Source: an uncultured Eubacteriales bacterium (GTDB taxonomy: Bacteria > Bacillota > Clostridia > Oscillospirales > Acutalibacteraceae). From it: 18,515 bases of DNA. Every line of letters starts with the position of its first letter. The stretch's first letter is position 1. Location: the NCBI GenBank assembly GCA_934462705.1, contig CAKSIH010000014.1, positions 1-18,515 of the forward strand, given 5' to 3'. Of the stretch, positions 1-8,190 are shown in pieces. Made by a program: the position numbers and the translations under genes. Below the pieces are notes generated by a model, which had not been told where the DNA came from, did not search any database, and worked only from the letters and a program-made list of their open reading frames with translations.

Positions 1-266
1 TTGAGGAGCAATCAGCATTTGAAAAAGAAGGCTCTGAAGAGGAAAAAACAGTCGCAGAGGAAGAAACAGCCGATGAGGAAGAAACAACCGATGAGACAAG
101 TGAAGATATTGAGGAGCAATCAGCATTTGAAAAAGAAGGCTCTGAAGAGGAAAAAACAGTCGCAGAGGAAGAAACAGCCGATGAGACAAGTGAAGATATT
201 GAGGAGCAATCAGCATTTGAAAAAGAAGGCTCTGAAGAGGAAGAAAATACACAGGCCAATGCCTAG
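1..266 (+). CDS. Acidic repeat protein, C-terminal part (start lies left of the window)
   Basis: The reading frame enters from the left edge (bases 1-2 complete an Ile codon) and ends at TAG 264-266. It encodes about 88 residues dominated by Glu, Asp, Thr and Ala. Two full units and a partial third begin EEQSAFEKEGSEEE and continue KTVAEEETAD...TSEDI; unit 1 carries six extra residues (DEEETT). The tail is ENTQANA. No domain is recognisable in this part. A second frame (1-276, TTG start) is also open, but it would be a Lys/Arg-only repeat read out of the same DNA, and I regard it as a shadow. The acidic frame is preferred because its stop sits 34 bp before a terminator and acidic low-complexity tails are common in surface and secreted proteins. 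Function unknown; the N-terminus would be needed to decide location. Confidence 0.75.
   Translation, partial: EEQSAFEKEGSEEEKTVAEEETADEEETTDETSEDIEEQSAFEKEGSEEEKTVAEEETADETSEDIEEQSAFEKEGSEEEENTQANA
3..242 (+). repeat. In-frame tandem repeat, 108-bp and 90-bp units
   Basis: Three copies start at 3, 111 and 201. The first unit is 108 bp, the second 90 bp, and the third stops after 42 bp. The 18-bp difference is an internal duplication of the GAGGAAGAAAC-type segment. Units are almost identical at nucleotide level and all steps are multiples of three, so copy-number changes keep the acidic frame open. Confidence 0.9.
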
Positions 267-299
267 TATTTTTTAAAAAGAAAATTAAACTTAAACTAG

Positions 300-337
300 T
301 AAAGAGAATCATTAATATTGGATTCTCTTTAGTTTTT
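300..337 (+). terminator. Rho-independent terminator of the acidic repeat gene
   Basis: A perfect inverted repeat, AAAGAGAATC at 301-310 and GATTCTCTTT at 321-330, extended by one T-A pair, has a 10-base loop and is followed by AGTTTTTATT. It separates the partial gene from the next coding region. Confidence 0.8.
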
Positions 338-358
338 ATTAAAGAGGGGAAATTATTT

Positions 359-1228
359 ATGAGAAAAATGGTATCAATATTTTTAGCACTGTCAGTGCTA
401 GCAGCACCGGTAGGGGTGATGGAATCTCACGCAGCTCCTGTTATATTTGATAGGAAGAATAGCAATAGCCAAGAGAATCTGGTCTTGCGTTATGGATCGA
501 TCTGGAAATGCAAAGGGGATAAATTTGTGCCTGTAGATGTAAAGCCAAGCAAAAGTACAGTTAAAGAATTTAAGAAAAAACAAAGAATACACAAGGCTTT
601 AATTGTAGGAAAAACAATAGGAAAAACAGTAGGCACTGCATTAGCAGCTGGTGCCGCAGGGGCTTTAATATATAAATTTTTGACAAGGCCTAAAGTATGT
701 CATATTAATGGAAAGGAAAAGTATCAAAAGTACAAGGAAAAGGCTGAATTTTGGGCTGAAAAAGAGAAGTTTTTTGCTTGTGAAGCTAACAAGCAAGAAG
801 AGAAAGCTCGAGAAATTAATGAAAAACCCATTTGTAGTTACTCTATAGATATGAGTTATTTTAAAAGTATAATGGAAGGCAAAGAAAGGGAAAATTATGT
901 TTCAGGTAATATGTTGATCGAAAGAAAAGGCAAAGAAAGAGAAAATTATGTTTCAGGTAATATGTTGATCGAAAGAAAAGGCAAAGAAAGAGAAAATTAT
1001 GTTTCAGGTAATATGTTGATCAAAAGAAAATGTGAACCGGGTTACCATGAAGGTCGAGCACAAATTTATAGGAATCTAGAAAACGACGCTAGGAGTAAAT
1101 TAAATAAATATGAAAAAGCGGCTTGCAAAGCAGTGGCCTGCGATGTAGCTGGGAACAGTGATGTAACTGAGGACAATGATGCAGCTGGGAACAGTTATGC
1201 AACTGGGGACATTGAACCTATTAAATAA
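359..1228 (+). CDS. Signal-peptide, membrane-helix protein with three 17-residue repeats
   Basis: This is a 289-residue protein of no family I recognise. Residues 1-25 look like a signal peptide with a SHA/AP cleavage site. A Gly/Ala-rich hydrophobic helix spans about 85-108 and is preceded by a basic stretch (KEFKKKQRIHK). Residues 118-155 are rich in Lys and Glu and likely helical. Three tandem copies of GKERENYVSGNMLIERK occupy 174-224, and the C-terminus has a short degenerate repeat (AGNSDVTEDND / AGNSYATGD). Several Cys residues lie after the helix (114, 141, 159, 225, 256, 261). The ATG has a good RBS (GAGGGGA, 8 bases upstream). If the signal peptide is cleaved and the helix is a stop-transfer segment, the repeats would face the cytoplasm; if the helix is peripheral, they would be outside. 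The layout resembles the gene starting at 18055. A moderate hairpin follows the stop. Confidence 0.8.
   Translation: MRKMVSIFLALSVLAAPVGVMESHAAPVIFDRKNSNSQENLVLRYGSIWKCKGDKFVPVDVKPSKSTVKEFKKKQRIHKALIVGKTIGKTVGTALAAGAAGALIYKFLTRPKVCHINGKEKYQKYKEKAEFWAEKEKFFACEANKQEEKAREINEKPICSYSIDMSYFKSIMEGKERENYVSGNMLIERKGKERENYVSGNMLIERKGKERENYVSGNMLIKRKCEPGYHEGRAQIYRNLENDARSKLNKYEKAACKAVACDVAGNSDVTEDNDAAGNSYATGDIEPIK
878..1030 (+). repeat. Three 51-bp tandem repeats inside the coding region
   Basis: Units at 878-928, 929-979 and 980-1030 each encode GKERENYVSGNMLIERK (last copy IKRK). Successive units differ by a single base, which indicates recent duplication. The 51-bp period preserves the frame. Confidence 0.95.
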
Positions 1229-1247
1229 AAAATGGTGAATTTACCTA

Positions 1248-1293
1248 CAAAGAGAGCTGGCTGGCAGTGGTTCTCTTTGCTTTATAGCTTTAT
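1248..1293 (+). terminator. Probable terminator after the 17-residue-repeat gene
   Basis: CAAAGAGA at 1248-1255 pairs with TCTCTTTG at 1272-1279 across a 16-base loop that can fold further, followed by CTTTATAGCTTTATT. The T tract is interrupted, so termination may be partial. Confidence 0.5.
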
Positions 1294-1420
1294 TGTTATA
1301 TCAAGCAGAGCCACGAGGCCCAGCAGATGCAGCTGGAAAAATGGATTTGCTATTTTTTGCAAGCGAAACTTGCGGCCCGGGGGGATAAAAATTAGCTAAC
1401 AAAAAAATTATATCAACGTA

Positions 1421-1449
1421 TTGCAATATCGTTATAAGTATGTTATAAT
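1421..1449 (+). promoter_or_regulatory. Sigma-A promoter for rpmE
   Basis: TTGCAA at 1421-1426, a 17-base spacer and TATAAT at 1444-1449, with TGT directly before the -10 (extended -10). It lies 42 bases before the GTG start of rpmE. Confidence 0.8.
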
Positions 1450-1491
1450 AATTCGTAAATGTTTATGCTTTGCATGAAAGAGGTGACGGCA

Positions 1492-1698
1492 GTGAAGGAA
1501 AATATACATCCACAATATAAAGAGACAACTATAACTTGTGCATGTGGCAATGTTATAAATACGGGTTCCACAAAAGAGGATATAAGAGTAGAAATTTGCT
1601 CTAATTGCCATCCTTTCTTTACAGGAAAACAAAAATTAGTTGATACCGGCGGACGTGTAGACAGGTTCAACAAACGTTTCAGTAAGCAAGGAAATTAA
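1492..1698 (+). CDS. rpmE: 50S ribosomal protein L31, zinc-binding type
   Basis: The 68-residue product is L31 of the large ribosomal subunit. It starts (M)KENIHPQY, has CxC at residues 16 and 18 and CSNC at 36-39 (the zinc-holding four-cysteine form), then HPFFTG and the conserved basic tail GGRVDRFNKRF. The start is GTG at 1492, preceded by GAGGTGA at a good distance; longer upstream starts in this frame (1459) would add residues not found in L31. The gene stands alone between a strong promoter and a strong terminator. The zinc form is normally the one used in zinc-replete cells; no Zur-type operator is evident upstream. Confidence 0.96.
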   Translation: MKENIHPQYKETTITCACGNVINTGSTKEDIRVEICSNCHPFFTGKQKLVDTGGRVDRFNKRFSKQGN

Positions 1699-1712
1699 CT
1701 TCTTGCAAGTTT

Positions 1713-1749
1713 GGCGGCGCAGTAAAATGCGCCGCCTATGGTTTTTTAA
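1713..1749 (+). terminator. Terminator of rpmE
   Basis: GGCGGCGCA (1713-1721) and TGCGCCGCC (1728-1736) form a perfect 9-bp G/C stem with a 6-base loop, followed within six bases by a run of six T. Confidence 0.88.
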
Positions 1750-1782
1750 TTGATTATGGTTGTGTTAAAATGGGGGATAGGT

Positions 1783-2412
1783 ATGAGAAGTTATAAGACT
1801 TTGTCTGGACGTGCCAGCGTGGAAATTACGGAAAAAAAGTCAAAGTTTATTGCCTATGCAAAGCCCATACAGACAGAACAAGAGGCATCGATGTTTATAA
1901 ATGAAATAAGAGGCATGCATTGGGATGCTAAACACAATGTTTATGCATATATATTAAAAGAGGGAAATGCAAGCCGTTATAATGATGACGGGGAACCTCA
2001 CGGTACAGCTGGAATGCCTATTTTAAATGTTTTAAAGGGAATGGAATTATTTAATGTTGCAGTGGTTGTAACAAGGTATTTTGGTGGAATTTTATTGGGA
2101 ACAGGTGGACTTGTTAGGGCTTACTCTAGGGTAGCACGACTATCAATAGATGCAGCTGGAGTAATAGAAATGTCTATGTGCTGCAGCTGTCAAATTAGGT
2201 GTACATATGATCAATATGGGAAAATTTTAAATATATTATCTGAAATTGGAGGGCAGCCTGGCGATGCTAATTTTAATGACTTCGTTGTGTTAAAGTTTTT
2301 TATTTTAGAAGAATTTTTTTATTTAGCAGAAAAGAAAATTTCTGAAGTTACGTCAGGACAGGTAAAAGTTAAGTTATTGGGAAAAGAGTTTGCAAAAACT
2401 AAATTGCTGTAG
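1783..2412 (+). CDS. YigZ/IMPACT family protein (UPF0029 with DUF1949)
   Basis: The 209-residue product belongs to the YigZ/IMPACT family. Its best sequence marks are DDGEPHGTAGMPIL at residues 68-81 and VTRYFGGILLGTGGLVRAYS at 96-115, the signature of the N-terminal UPF0029 domain; the last roughly 65 residues correspond to the ferredoxin-like DUF1949 domain. The bacterial role is not settled: eukaryotic IMPACT regulates translation by acting on GCN1, and a nucleic-acid-binding role has been proposed for bacteria. I chose ATG 1783 because GGGGGA lies about six bases upstream; the TTG at 1750 would add 11 non-conserved residues and lies on the tail of the rpmE terminator. It is the first gene of the operon with dgt, dnaG and rpoD. 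A possible extended -10 (TGTTAAAAT, ending 1770) lies just upstream. Confidence 0.92.
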   Translation: MRSYKTLSGRASVEITEKKSKFIAYAKPIQTEQEASMFINEIRGMHWDAKHNVYAYILKEGNASRYNDDGEPHGTAGMPILNVLKGMELFNVAVVVTRYFGGILLGTGGLVRAYSRVARLSIDAAGVIEMSMCCSCQIRCTYDQYGKILNILSEIGGQPGDANFNDFVVLKFFILEEFFYLAEKKISEVTSGQVKVKLLGKEFAKTKLL

Positions 2413-2440
2413 AGACAAACACATTTGGAGTGGTGAGTTT

Positions 2441-3433
2441 ATGAATATTCGAGAAAAGCTGGAGGAGCGAGAACAAGCTATTTTATCTCCTTTTGCAGTA
2501 AGTTCAAGGAATACGAAAGGTCGAATTAATCCGGATGACAAGTGTACAATACGAACAGACTTTCAGGTTGATAGAGATAGAATAGTACATAGTAAGGCAT
2601 TTAGGCGCCTAAAACAAAAAACACAGGTTTTTATATCACCCAAAAGTGACCATTATAGAACAAGACTTACCCATACGTTGGAGGTATCTCAAATTGCGCG
2701 GACGATCTCAAGGGCATTGTGCTTAAATGAAGATTTAACAGAAGCAATAGCGTTAGGTCATGATTTAGGACACACACCTTTTGGGCATGCCGGTGAAAAA
2801 GCTTTAGATACGGTAAGTTCATGTGGTTTTAAACACTTTGAACAGAGCCTAAGGGTTGTAGATAAGCTTGAAAAATCCGGAAAGGGTTTAAACTTGACTT
2901 ATGAGGTAAGAGATGGCATACTTAATCATGCAAGGGGAATTCAGCCGGAAACGCTTGAGGGCCAAGTTGTTAGAATATCAGACAAAATTGCATATCTTAA
3001 TCATGATATAGAGGATGCTAAAAGGGCCGGTGTGTTAAAAAAAGAAGATATTCCCTCACACATATTGGAAACACTAGGACAGAAGAAAACAAAGAGGATT
3101 GATAAACTTATAAAATCTCTGGTTGAAAACAGCAGTGAAGAAATTTTAAAAATGGAAGCTAAGGTACAACTTGCGTTTGATGATTTGCACTCTTTTATGT
3201 ATAAGTGTGTATACGAAAATCAACGGCTAAATCAAGAGGAAGTACCGGTGTTTATTGAAACAATGTATAATTATTTTATGAAAAATACAGAAAAGCTACC
3301 GCAGAATATTTTAGAAATAGCAAATGAAGATGGATTGGATTGTGCCATTTGTGATTATGTAGCTGGTATGACTGATTTATTTGCAGTAAGAACATTTAAA
3401 AACATATTTGTACCAAAAATTTGGAGTGTATAA
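2441..3433 (+). CDS. dgt: Deoxyguanosinetriphosphate triphosphohydrolase-like HD protein
   Basis: The 330-residue product is an HD-domain dNTP triphosphohydrolase, which splits dNTPs to deoxynucleoside and triphosphate. The metal-binding set is visible: H78 (RLTHTLEVSQ), H107-D108 (ALGHDLGHTPFGHAGE) and D181 (ISDKIAYLNHDIEDA). The N-terminal SKAFRRLKQKTQVF motif is also typical of the family. The length matches the shorter dGTPase-like type rather than the roughly 500-residue enterobacterial Dgt, so substrate preference is uncertain. ATG 2441 is chosen because GGAG lies 10 bases upstream; an in-frame start at 2390 would overlap yigZ and add unconserved residues. The dnaG start follows 12 bases after the stop, linking dNTP-pool control to replication priming. 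Confidence 0.93.
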   Translation: MNIREKLEEREQAILSPFAVSSRNTKGRINPDDKCTIRTDFQVDRDRIVHSKAFRRLKQKTQVFISPKSDHYRTRLTHTLEVSQIARTISRALCLNEDLTEAIALGHDLGHTPFGHAGEKALDTVSSCGFKHFEQSLRVVDKLEKSGKGLNLTYEVRDGILNHARGIQPETLEGQVVRISDKIAYLNHDIEDAKRAGVLKKEDIPSHILETLGQKKTKRIDKLIKSLVENSSEEILKMEAKVQLAFDDLHSFMYKCVYENQRLNQEEVPVFIETMYNYFMKNTEKLPQNILEIANEDGLDCAICDYVAGMTDLFAVRTFKNIFVPKIWSV

Positions 3434-3445
3434 GGACGTGAAATT

Positions 3446-5215
3446 ATGCCGTTACCGGACAGCTTTATTGAAGATTTAAAATTTAAGAGTGACATAACGG
3501 ATATAGTTTCAAATTACGTTACAATAAAAAGACGAGGTCGTAATTATGTAGGGCTTTGTCCTTTTCACAGTGAAAAGACGGCTTCGTTTAACGTCTATCC
3601 GGAAAATGGTTCATTTTATTGTTTTGGCTGTGGTGTAGGCGGAGATGTAATTACATTTATAGAAAAAATTGAAAATCTTGATTACATAGAAAGTGTAAAG
3701 TTTTTAGCTCAGCGTGTTGGTCTGCAAATGCCAGAAAATGAAAATGAAGATACTGGTATTTCTGCTATTAGAATGAGAATTTTTGAAGCAAATAGGGAAG
3801 CCGCGAGGTTTTTTCATTCGATATTATACTCACAGCAGGGAAAAAAAGCACTTCATTACCTGGAAAATAGGGGCCTAACCAAGGGAACAACAACAAGATT
3901 TGGGCTAGGTTTTGCGCCAGATTCAAGGTATGAATTAATTGATTATTTAAGGAAAAAAGGATTTAAGGAAAGTGAATTAGTTAATGCAAATTTAGCCTTT
4001 TTATCATATAATAAAAGAGTATCATCAAGGTTTTTTAATAGAGTTATGTTTCCTATAATAGATACTAGGGGAAATGTGGTGGCTTTTGGCGGGAGAACTA
4101 TGGACAATGGTGGACCAAAGTATTTAAATACGTCAGATACACTTGTATTTAAAAAAAGTTTGAATTTATTTGCTATGAATTTTGCAAAGAGCGAGTGCAG
4201 CGAGAGACTAATTCTCGTAGAGGGGTATATGGATGTTATAGCACTTAATCAAGCAGGGTTTAAAAATACTGTAGCAACGCTTGGGACAGCTTTAACGAGC
4301 GAGCAAGCGAAGCTTATTTCAAGATACACTAAGGAAGTGGTTGTTTGCTATGACTCCGATGAGGCAGGGCAAAAGGCTGCCAATAGAGCAATTTCTCTTT
4401 TTAGAGATACAGGAGTGTCTATAAAAGTGTTATCTGTTCCAAATGGTAAGGACCCTGATGAGTTTATGAGAACGTATGGAAATGAAGGGCCAGCGAGATT
4501 TAAAAGGTTGATTGAAGATTGCACGAATGACGTGGAGTATCAATTGCAAAAGGCGTTAAAAAAGTATGATGTGCAAACGTCGCAGGGAAAGATTGATTAT
4601 TTAAAAGAAGCAATACGAATTCTTGCAAAAATAGAGAGCAGGGTTGAACAAGAAATATATTCTATAAAACTTTCAGAATTAGTTGGTGTGGATAAAGCAA
4701 CAATATTGGAACAGGTAAAAAAAGAAAAGCAAAGGGGCAAACGTTACAAAGAAAAAAAGCAGTTTAAGGAAATTATAAAATCAGTTTCAGCACTAGATGA
4801 TAATGTGAATGATCAAAAGCGTTATAACTTAAGGGCAGCAAATGCTGAAGAAGCGTTAATTGCATATATGATTAACCATCCTGAAAAAGTGGAAGGTATT
4901 CATTTAAAGATTTCTCCTGAAGAATTTTGTACGAGCTTTAATAGGAGGATATATAATAGTATTTTGGAAAGAATAAAAGATTCAAAGCAAATAAATTTTA
5001 TAGATATAAGTAAAGATTATTCTTTTGAGGAAAGAAGCAAAATAGCTCAAATGCTTGCACATGAAAGTAGCAGAAATTCAAACGAAAAAGCTGTACATGA
5101 GTATATAGAAGTCATATTAAATGAAAAAAGGAGCTTGAAGGGAGATCAGATTGGACAAGCTGGAGAAGAAGAAATATTAAAGTACATAAAGAGATTAAAA
5201 GAGCAAAAAAGGTAG
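3446..5215 (+). CDS. dnaG: DNA primase DnaG
   Basis: This 589-residue primase makes RNA primers at the replication fork. Domains in order: CHC2 zinc finger at about 3-100 (C38, H41, C59, C62); catalytic core with TOPRIM domain at about 250-340, where E259 (LILVEGYMDV) and D303/D305 (VVCYDSDEAG) are the metal-binding residues; and a C-terminal helical domain of about 150 residues that in the family binds DnaB helicase. The length is usual for Bacillota. The RBS AAGGA overlaps the dgt stop codon, nine bases before the ATG. Nothing is truncated or missing. Confidence 0.98.
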   Translation: MPLPDSFIEDLKFKSDITDIVSNYVTIKRRGRNYVGLCPFHSEKTASFNVYPENGSFYCFGCGVGGDVITFIEKIENLDYIESVKFLAQRVGLQMPENENEDTGISAIRMRIFEANREAARFFHSILYSQQGKKALHYLENRGLTKGTTTRFGLGFAPDSRYELIDYLRKKGFKESELVNANLAFLSYNKRVSSRFFNRVMFPIIDTRGNVVAFGGRTMDNGGPKYLNTSDTLVFKKSLNLFAMNFAKSECSERLILVEGYMDVIALNQAGFKNTVATLGTALTSEQAKLISRYTKEVVVCYDSDEAGQKAANRAISLFRDTGVSIKVLSVPNGKDPDEFMRTYGNEGPARFKRLIEDCTNDVEYQLQKALKKYDVQTSQGKIDYLKEAIRILAKIESRVEQEIYSIKLSELVGVDKATILEQVKKEKQRGKRYKEKKQFKEIIKSVSALDDNVNDQKRYNLRAANAEEALIAYMINHPEKVEGIHLKISPEEFCTSFNRRIYNSILERIKDSKQINFIDISKDYSFEERSKIAQMLAHESSRNSNEKAVHEYIEVILNEKRSLKGDQIGQAGEEEILKYIKRLKEQKR

Positions 5216-5224
5216 GAGGATTTT

Positions 5225-6337
5225 ATGGCATCGGAGAAAATAAAGGATAAAGAAACTGTTGTAAAAGAGCTTTTAGAAAAGGGTAAGTTGCAGGGGCATA
5301 TAAATACAAAGGAAATATTAGACTCTCTGGGCGAGATTGATTTTGATCCTGAGCAATTAGAAAAACTGTATGACTCGTTTGAGAGTTCGGGAGTAGATGT
5401 AATAGAAGATTTTTCTGATATGAAGGATGATTTAGATTTAAATGATGGTCTTATTGGGGAAGGTATTATAGAGGAAGCTCCTGAAGCTGTAGGTGGGGAT
5501 ATTCTTGCGATAGACGACCCTGTAAAGGTTTATTTAAAAGAAATCGGCAGAGTTCCATTACTTTCAATGGAAGAAGAGATGCAATTAGCAGAGAAAATAA
5601 AAAATGGTGATGAAAGAGCTAAAAAACGACTTTCTGAAGCTAATTTAAGATTAGTTGTAAGTATAGCAAAGCGTTATCTTGGCAGAGGAATGCAGTTTTT
5701 AGATCTTATACAAGAGGGAAATTTAGGCCTTATTAAAGCAGTTGAAAAATTTGATTATACTAAGGGGTTTAAATTTTCAACTTATGCTACATGGTGGATT
5801 AGACAAGCTATTACAAGAGCAATTTCAGATCAAGCTAGAACAATCAGAATACCGGTTCACATGGTTGAGACAATTAACAAGGTAAAGAAAATTTCCAGTC
5901 AATTATTGCATTCTAATGGGCATGAGCCTACTGTGGAGGAAGTTGCGGAAGAGTTAAAAATGCCAGCAGACAAAGTAAGAGAAATAATGAGGATATCGCA
6001 GGAGCCTGTTTCGTTAGAGACTCCTATAGGTGAAGAAGAAGACAGTCATTTGGGAGACTTTATACCGGATGACGATGCGCTTGCTCCGGCTGATGCGGCA
6101 TCGCATACGCTGCTTAAAGAACAACTTTCAGAAGTTTTATATACGCTAACACCGAGAGAAGAAAAAGTTTTAAGGATGAGGTTTGGTCTCAAAGATGGCA
6201 AGCCTAGGACGCTTGAGGAAGTTGGCAGAGAATTTAATGTTACAAGGGAGAGAATTCGGCAAATAGAAGCAAAAGCTTTAAGAAAGCTTCGGCATCCAAG
6301 CAGAAGTAAAAAATTAAAAGATTTTTTGGACCATTAA
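5225..6337 (+). CDS. rpoD: RNA polymerase primary sigma factor SigA (RpoD)
   Basis: The 370-residue product is the housekeeping sigma-70 factor. A short region 1.1-like domain occupies residues 10-60, followed by an acidic linker. Region 1.2 (DPVKVYLKEIG) is at 98-108; region 2 at 139-220 includes the -10 recognition helix (FKFSTYATWWIRQAITRAI); region 3 follows; region 4 at 306-365 holds the helix-turn-helix that reads the -35 (TLEEVGREFNVTRERIRQIE). The RBS GGAGGA overlaps the dnaG stop, and the ATG is nine bases after it. The gene is last in the operon and is followed by a strong terminator. The promoters found in this window fit a sigma-A with normal regions 2.4, 3.0 and 4.2. Confidence 0.98.
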   Translation: MASEKIKDKETVVKELLEKGKLQGHINTKEILDSLGEIDFDPEQLEKLYDSFESSGVDVIEDFSDMKDDLDLNDGLIGEGIIEEAPEAVGGDILAIDDPVKVYLKEIGRVPLLSMEEEMQLAEKIKNGDERAKKRLSEANLRLVVSIAKRYLGRGMQFLDLIQEGNLGLIKAVEKFDYTKGFKFSTYATWWIRQAITRAISDQARTIRIPVHMVETINKVKKISSQLLHSNGHEPTVEEVAEELKMPADKVREIMRISQEPVSLETPIGEEEDSHLGDFIPDDDALAPADAASHTLLKEQLSEVLYTLTPREEKVLRMRFGLKDGKPRTLEEVGREFNVTRERIRQIEAKALRKLRHPSRSKKLKDFLDH

Positions 6338-6367
6338 ATAAACCCACGCATAGCGTGGGTTTATTTA
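6335..6367. terminator. Bidirectional terminator between rpoD and the convergent kinase gene
   Basis: A perfect 15-bp inverted repeat (6335-6349 with 6353-6367) with a three-base loop; the core ACCCACGC/GCGTGGGT is G/C-rich and the outer parts are A/T-rich. It gives T-rich 3' tails on both strands, which suits convergent genes. The left arm starts inside the rpoD stop codon. Confidence 0.9.
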
Positions 6368-6429
6368 TTATCTGCATGATTAAGTATTCGCATAAATCAT
6401 TTTAAATTTAGTAAATATGTAATTGATAC

Positions 6430-7281
6430 TTATACGGATTTTTTTGATTTATTTTCTAGGGTTAAAATTAACTGAGGTATTGCCTTCTCAAATTTAACTC
6501 CGTACCAATGTGATGGATCATCGACAGTCATTTCGATGCATAATACAGTGTAATCAGCGGCAATTTTTGCAGCTTCAAATGTAGAATATCCCCTAAGTAA
6601 TGCTCCAGTAAATGTAGCGGAGTAAACATCTCCGGTACCATGGCAACCTTTGGAGATGCGTTTATGTTCATAGTATGAAAAATTGCCATTTTCAGCAATT
6701 ACGACTCTGGTTTTATCTTTACTGTATCCTACTCCGGTTAATATTACTGTCTTATTTCCGTGACCCATGAGTTTATTCAGCATATGTTTAATGTATGTTT
6801 CATCGTAAGTTTCTTGATACGGAGTATCTGTAATAAAACAAGCTTCAGTAACATTTGGTAAAATTATGTCTGCTGAATTACAGAGTGTTTTCATTGAATC
6901 TAGGAAGTCTTTATCAAAAGCTGGGTACATTTTTCCGTTATCAGCCATGGCTGGATCGACAATTTTCAAACAATTTCCTCTTCCAAGACTGTTCATAATA
7001 TTTTTTACATACTTAATCTGCTCTGTACTGCCAAGATAACCTGTATAAATTGCATCAAAGAGAATCCCTTCTTTTTCCCAATGCTTTGCAATTTTCGGCA
7101 TATCATCTGTTAGATCACGGAATGTATATCCTGAAAAGCCTGCAGTATGTGTGGAAAGCACTGCTGATGGAAGAATAGCAGTTTCCAAACCACAAGCAGA
7201 CAAAATTGGTAATGCAACAGTAAGTGAACATTGCCCGACACAGGAGATATCCTGAATTGTTAATAATCTTTTATAATTCAT
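6430..7281 (-). CDS. Pyridoxamine/pyridoxal kinase (PfkB/ribokinase-like)
   Basis: The 283-residue product phosphorylates B6 vitamers in the pyridoxal phosphate salvage pathway. Marks of the family are the start LLTIQDISCVGQCSLTVALP, the substrate-pocket STHTAGFSGYTFRDL, VDPAMADNGK, ILPNVTEA, and the C-terminal anion-hole motif GCHGTGDVYSATF with catalytic Asp 218. This matches the PdxK/PdxY-type family found in Clostridia. I prefer ATG 7281 because AAAGG (7293-7297) is 11 bases upstream of it, whereas the alternative ATG at 7290 is only two bases from that site. The gene follows the hydrolase gene by 79 bp on the same strand and may be co-transcribed. PdxK versus PdxY preference cannot be decided by eye. 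Confidence 0.9.
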   Translation of the reverse strand: MNYKRLLTIQDISCVGQCSLTVALPILSACGLETAILPSAVLSTHTAGFSGYTFRDLTDDMPKIAKHWEKEGILFDAIYTGYLGSTEQIKYVKNIMNSLGRGNCLKIVDPAMADNGKMYPAFDKDFLDSMKTLCNSADIILPNVTEACFITDTPYQETYDETYIKHMLNKLMGHGNKTVILTGVGYSKDKTRVVIAENGNFSYYEHKRISKGCHGTGDVYSATFTGALLRGYSTFEAAKIAADYTVLCIEMTVDDPSHWYGVKFEKAIPQLILTLENKSKKSV

Positions 7282-7360
7282 ATTGCTCATATCCTTTATA
7301 ATATAAAATGTATGTATAAATAATTTTTAAAATGCTTTACTTATCATAAGTTTATTCTAT

Positions 7361-8167
7361 TTAAGTATTAGATAACATTTTTAAGGCATAGTCATAAAAC
7401 ATTTTTTCATAATACCAATAGCCTTCCTCTCCGAGTACAAATGGGTTGGGGATCCCATCTGTAATATTGCGTACTATATCTAGACGTTTTATTCCCATAT
7501 CCAAGAAAGGATGTGTTGCTATTTCTCCATCGACTTTATTTTGTCGGCATATTGTGCTAAACTTTTTCCATGATTTTAAATAATTGTTTATATCGGAGCC
7601 TTTCATAATGCCAGCACCACCCCACAACGCTAATGTGTGGGGACAACCTTCATCGGTCACAGGGATCAAAAAGGAATAGCAACCAGGGGAATGCCCGGGT
7701 GTAAATACAGCTTTAATTTGTACATCACCGAAATCAAGTGTTTCACCATCTTCTAAAAAGTGATTTACATCAAAAGTTACCGGTTTCCAGTGCAACTCTG
7801 GTGGAATGTTCTTTGCAATCTTATAATCAATTTTTGACATATATATTTCAGTGCCGTATTTTTGCTGAAAGTACTCAGCTTTACCACAATGATCACCATG
7901 GCCGTGACTAATAATTATAGCACATAATTTTTTGCTGTTTTTTCCTAAATCAGAAATACCACGTTCAATAATAGAAACGGATCTGTTATCCTGATTCATA
8001 CAGTCAAAAAGTACAAGGCCTTTTTGTGTTTCCAGTAAAAAACAGCCAACAAATTCATCACCGATAAACGATAGTTGATCGAAAAATTTTGTGGCAGGAT
8101 ATATTAGCCTCTCTTTTTTGCTGAAATCAGGTATTAAAATTTTACTTCTTCTCCAACTTTTTGGCAT
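7361..8167 (-). CDS. Metallo-beta-lactamase-fold hydrolase
   Basis: The 268-residue protein has the MBL-fold metal motif SHGHGDH (H88, H90, D92, H93), a third ligand in TPGHSPG (H159) and a final His in ATHPF (H219). GCFLLETQKGLVLFDC is the usual opening strand pair. The order of motifs resembles subclass B3-like and other MBL-fold hydrolases, but the substrate cannot be predicted: it could be a lactonase, an esterase or a beta-lactamase relative. No signal peptide is visible, so a cytoplasmic location is likely and a classical secreted beta-lactamase role unlikely. The RBS AGGAG lies eight bases before the ATG. A weak extended -10 (TGGTATAAA) precedes it. Confidence 0.88.
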   Translation of the reverse strand: MPKSWRRSKILIPDFSKKERLIYPATKFFDQLSFIGDEFVGCFLLETQKGLVLFDCMNQDNRSVSIIERGISDLGKNSKKLCAIIISHGHGDHCGKAEYFQQKYGTEIYMSKIDYKIAKNIPPELHWKPVTFDVNHFLEDGETLDFGDVQIKAVFTPGHSPGCYSFLIPVTDEGCPHTLALWGGAGIMKGSDINNYLKSWKKFSTICRQNKVDGEIATHPFLDMGIKRLDIVRNITDGIPNPFVLGEEGYWYYEKMFYDYALKMLSNT

Positions 8168-8190
8168 GTTAGCATCTCCTACTTTATTAA

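Noticed and set aside
1..276. Basic Lys/Arg-rich reading frame with a TTG start
   Set aside because: It is a second frame of the repeat DNA; its start lies in the repeat with no RBS, and it ends past the stop of the more plausible acidic frame.
878..1030. Possible CRISPR array
   Set aside because: The units are directly adjacent with no spacers and encode an in-frame peptide repeat.
1359..1382. G/C-rich hairpin (GCAAG/CTTGC) followed by GGCCCGGGGGG, as a terminator or small RNA
   Set aside because: The stem is only 5 bp, no T run follows on either strand, and no promoter points to it. I see nothing else convincing in 1294-1420.
6368..6429. Duplicate of the tRNA-Leu 3' end as an attachment site
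   Set aside because: No match to the tRNA 3' sequence is visible in the interval after rpoD.
7361..8167. Antibiotic-resistance beta-lactamase
   Set aside because: It has only the general MBL-fold metal motifs and lacks a visible signal peptide; many unrelated hydrolases share this fold.
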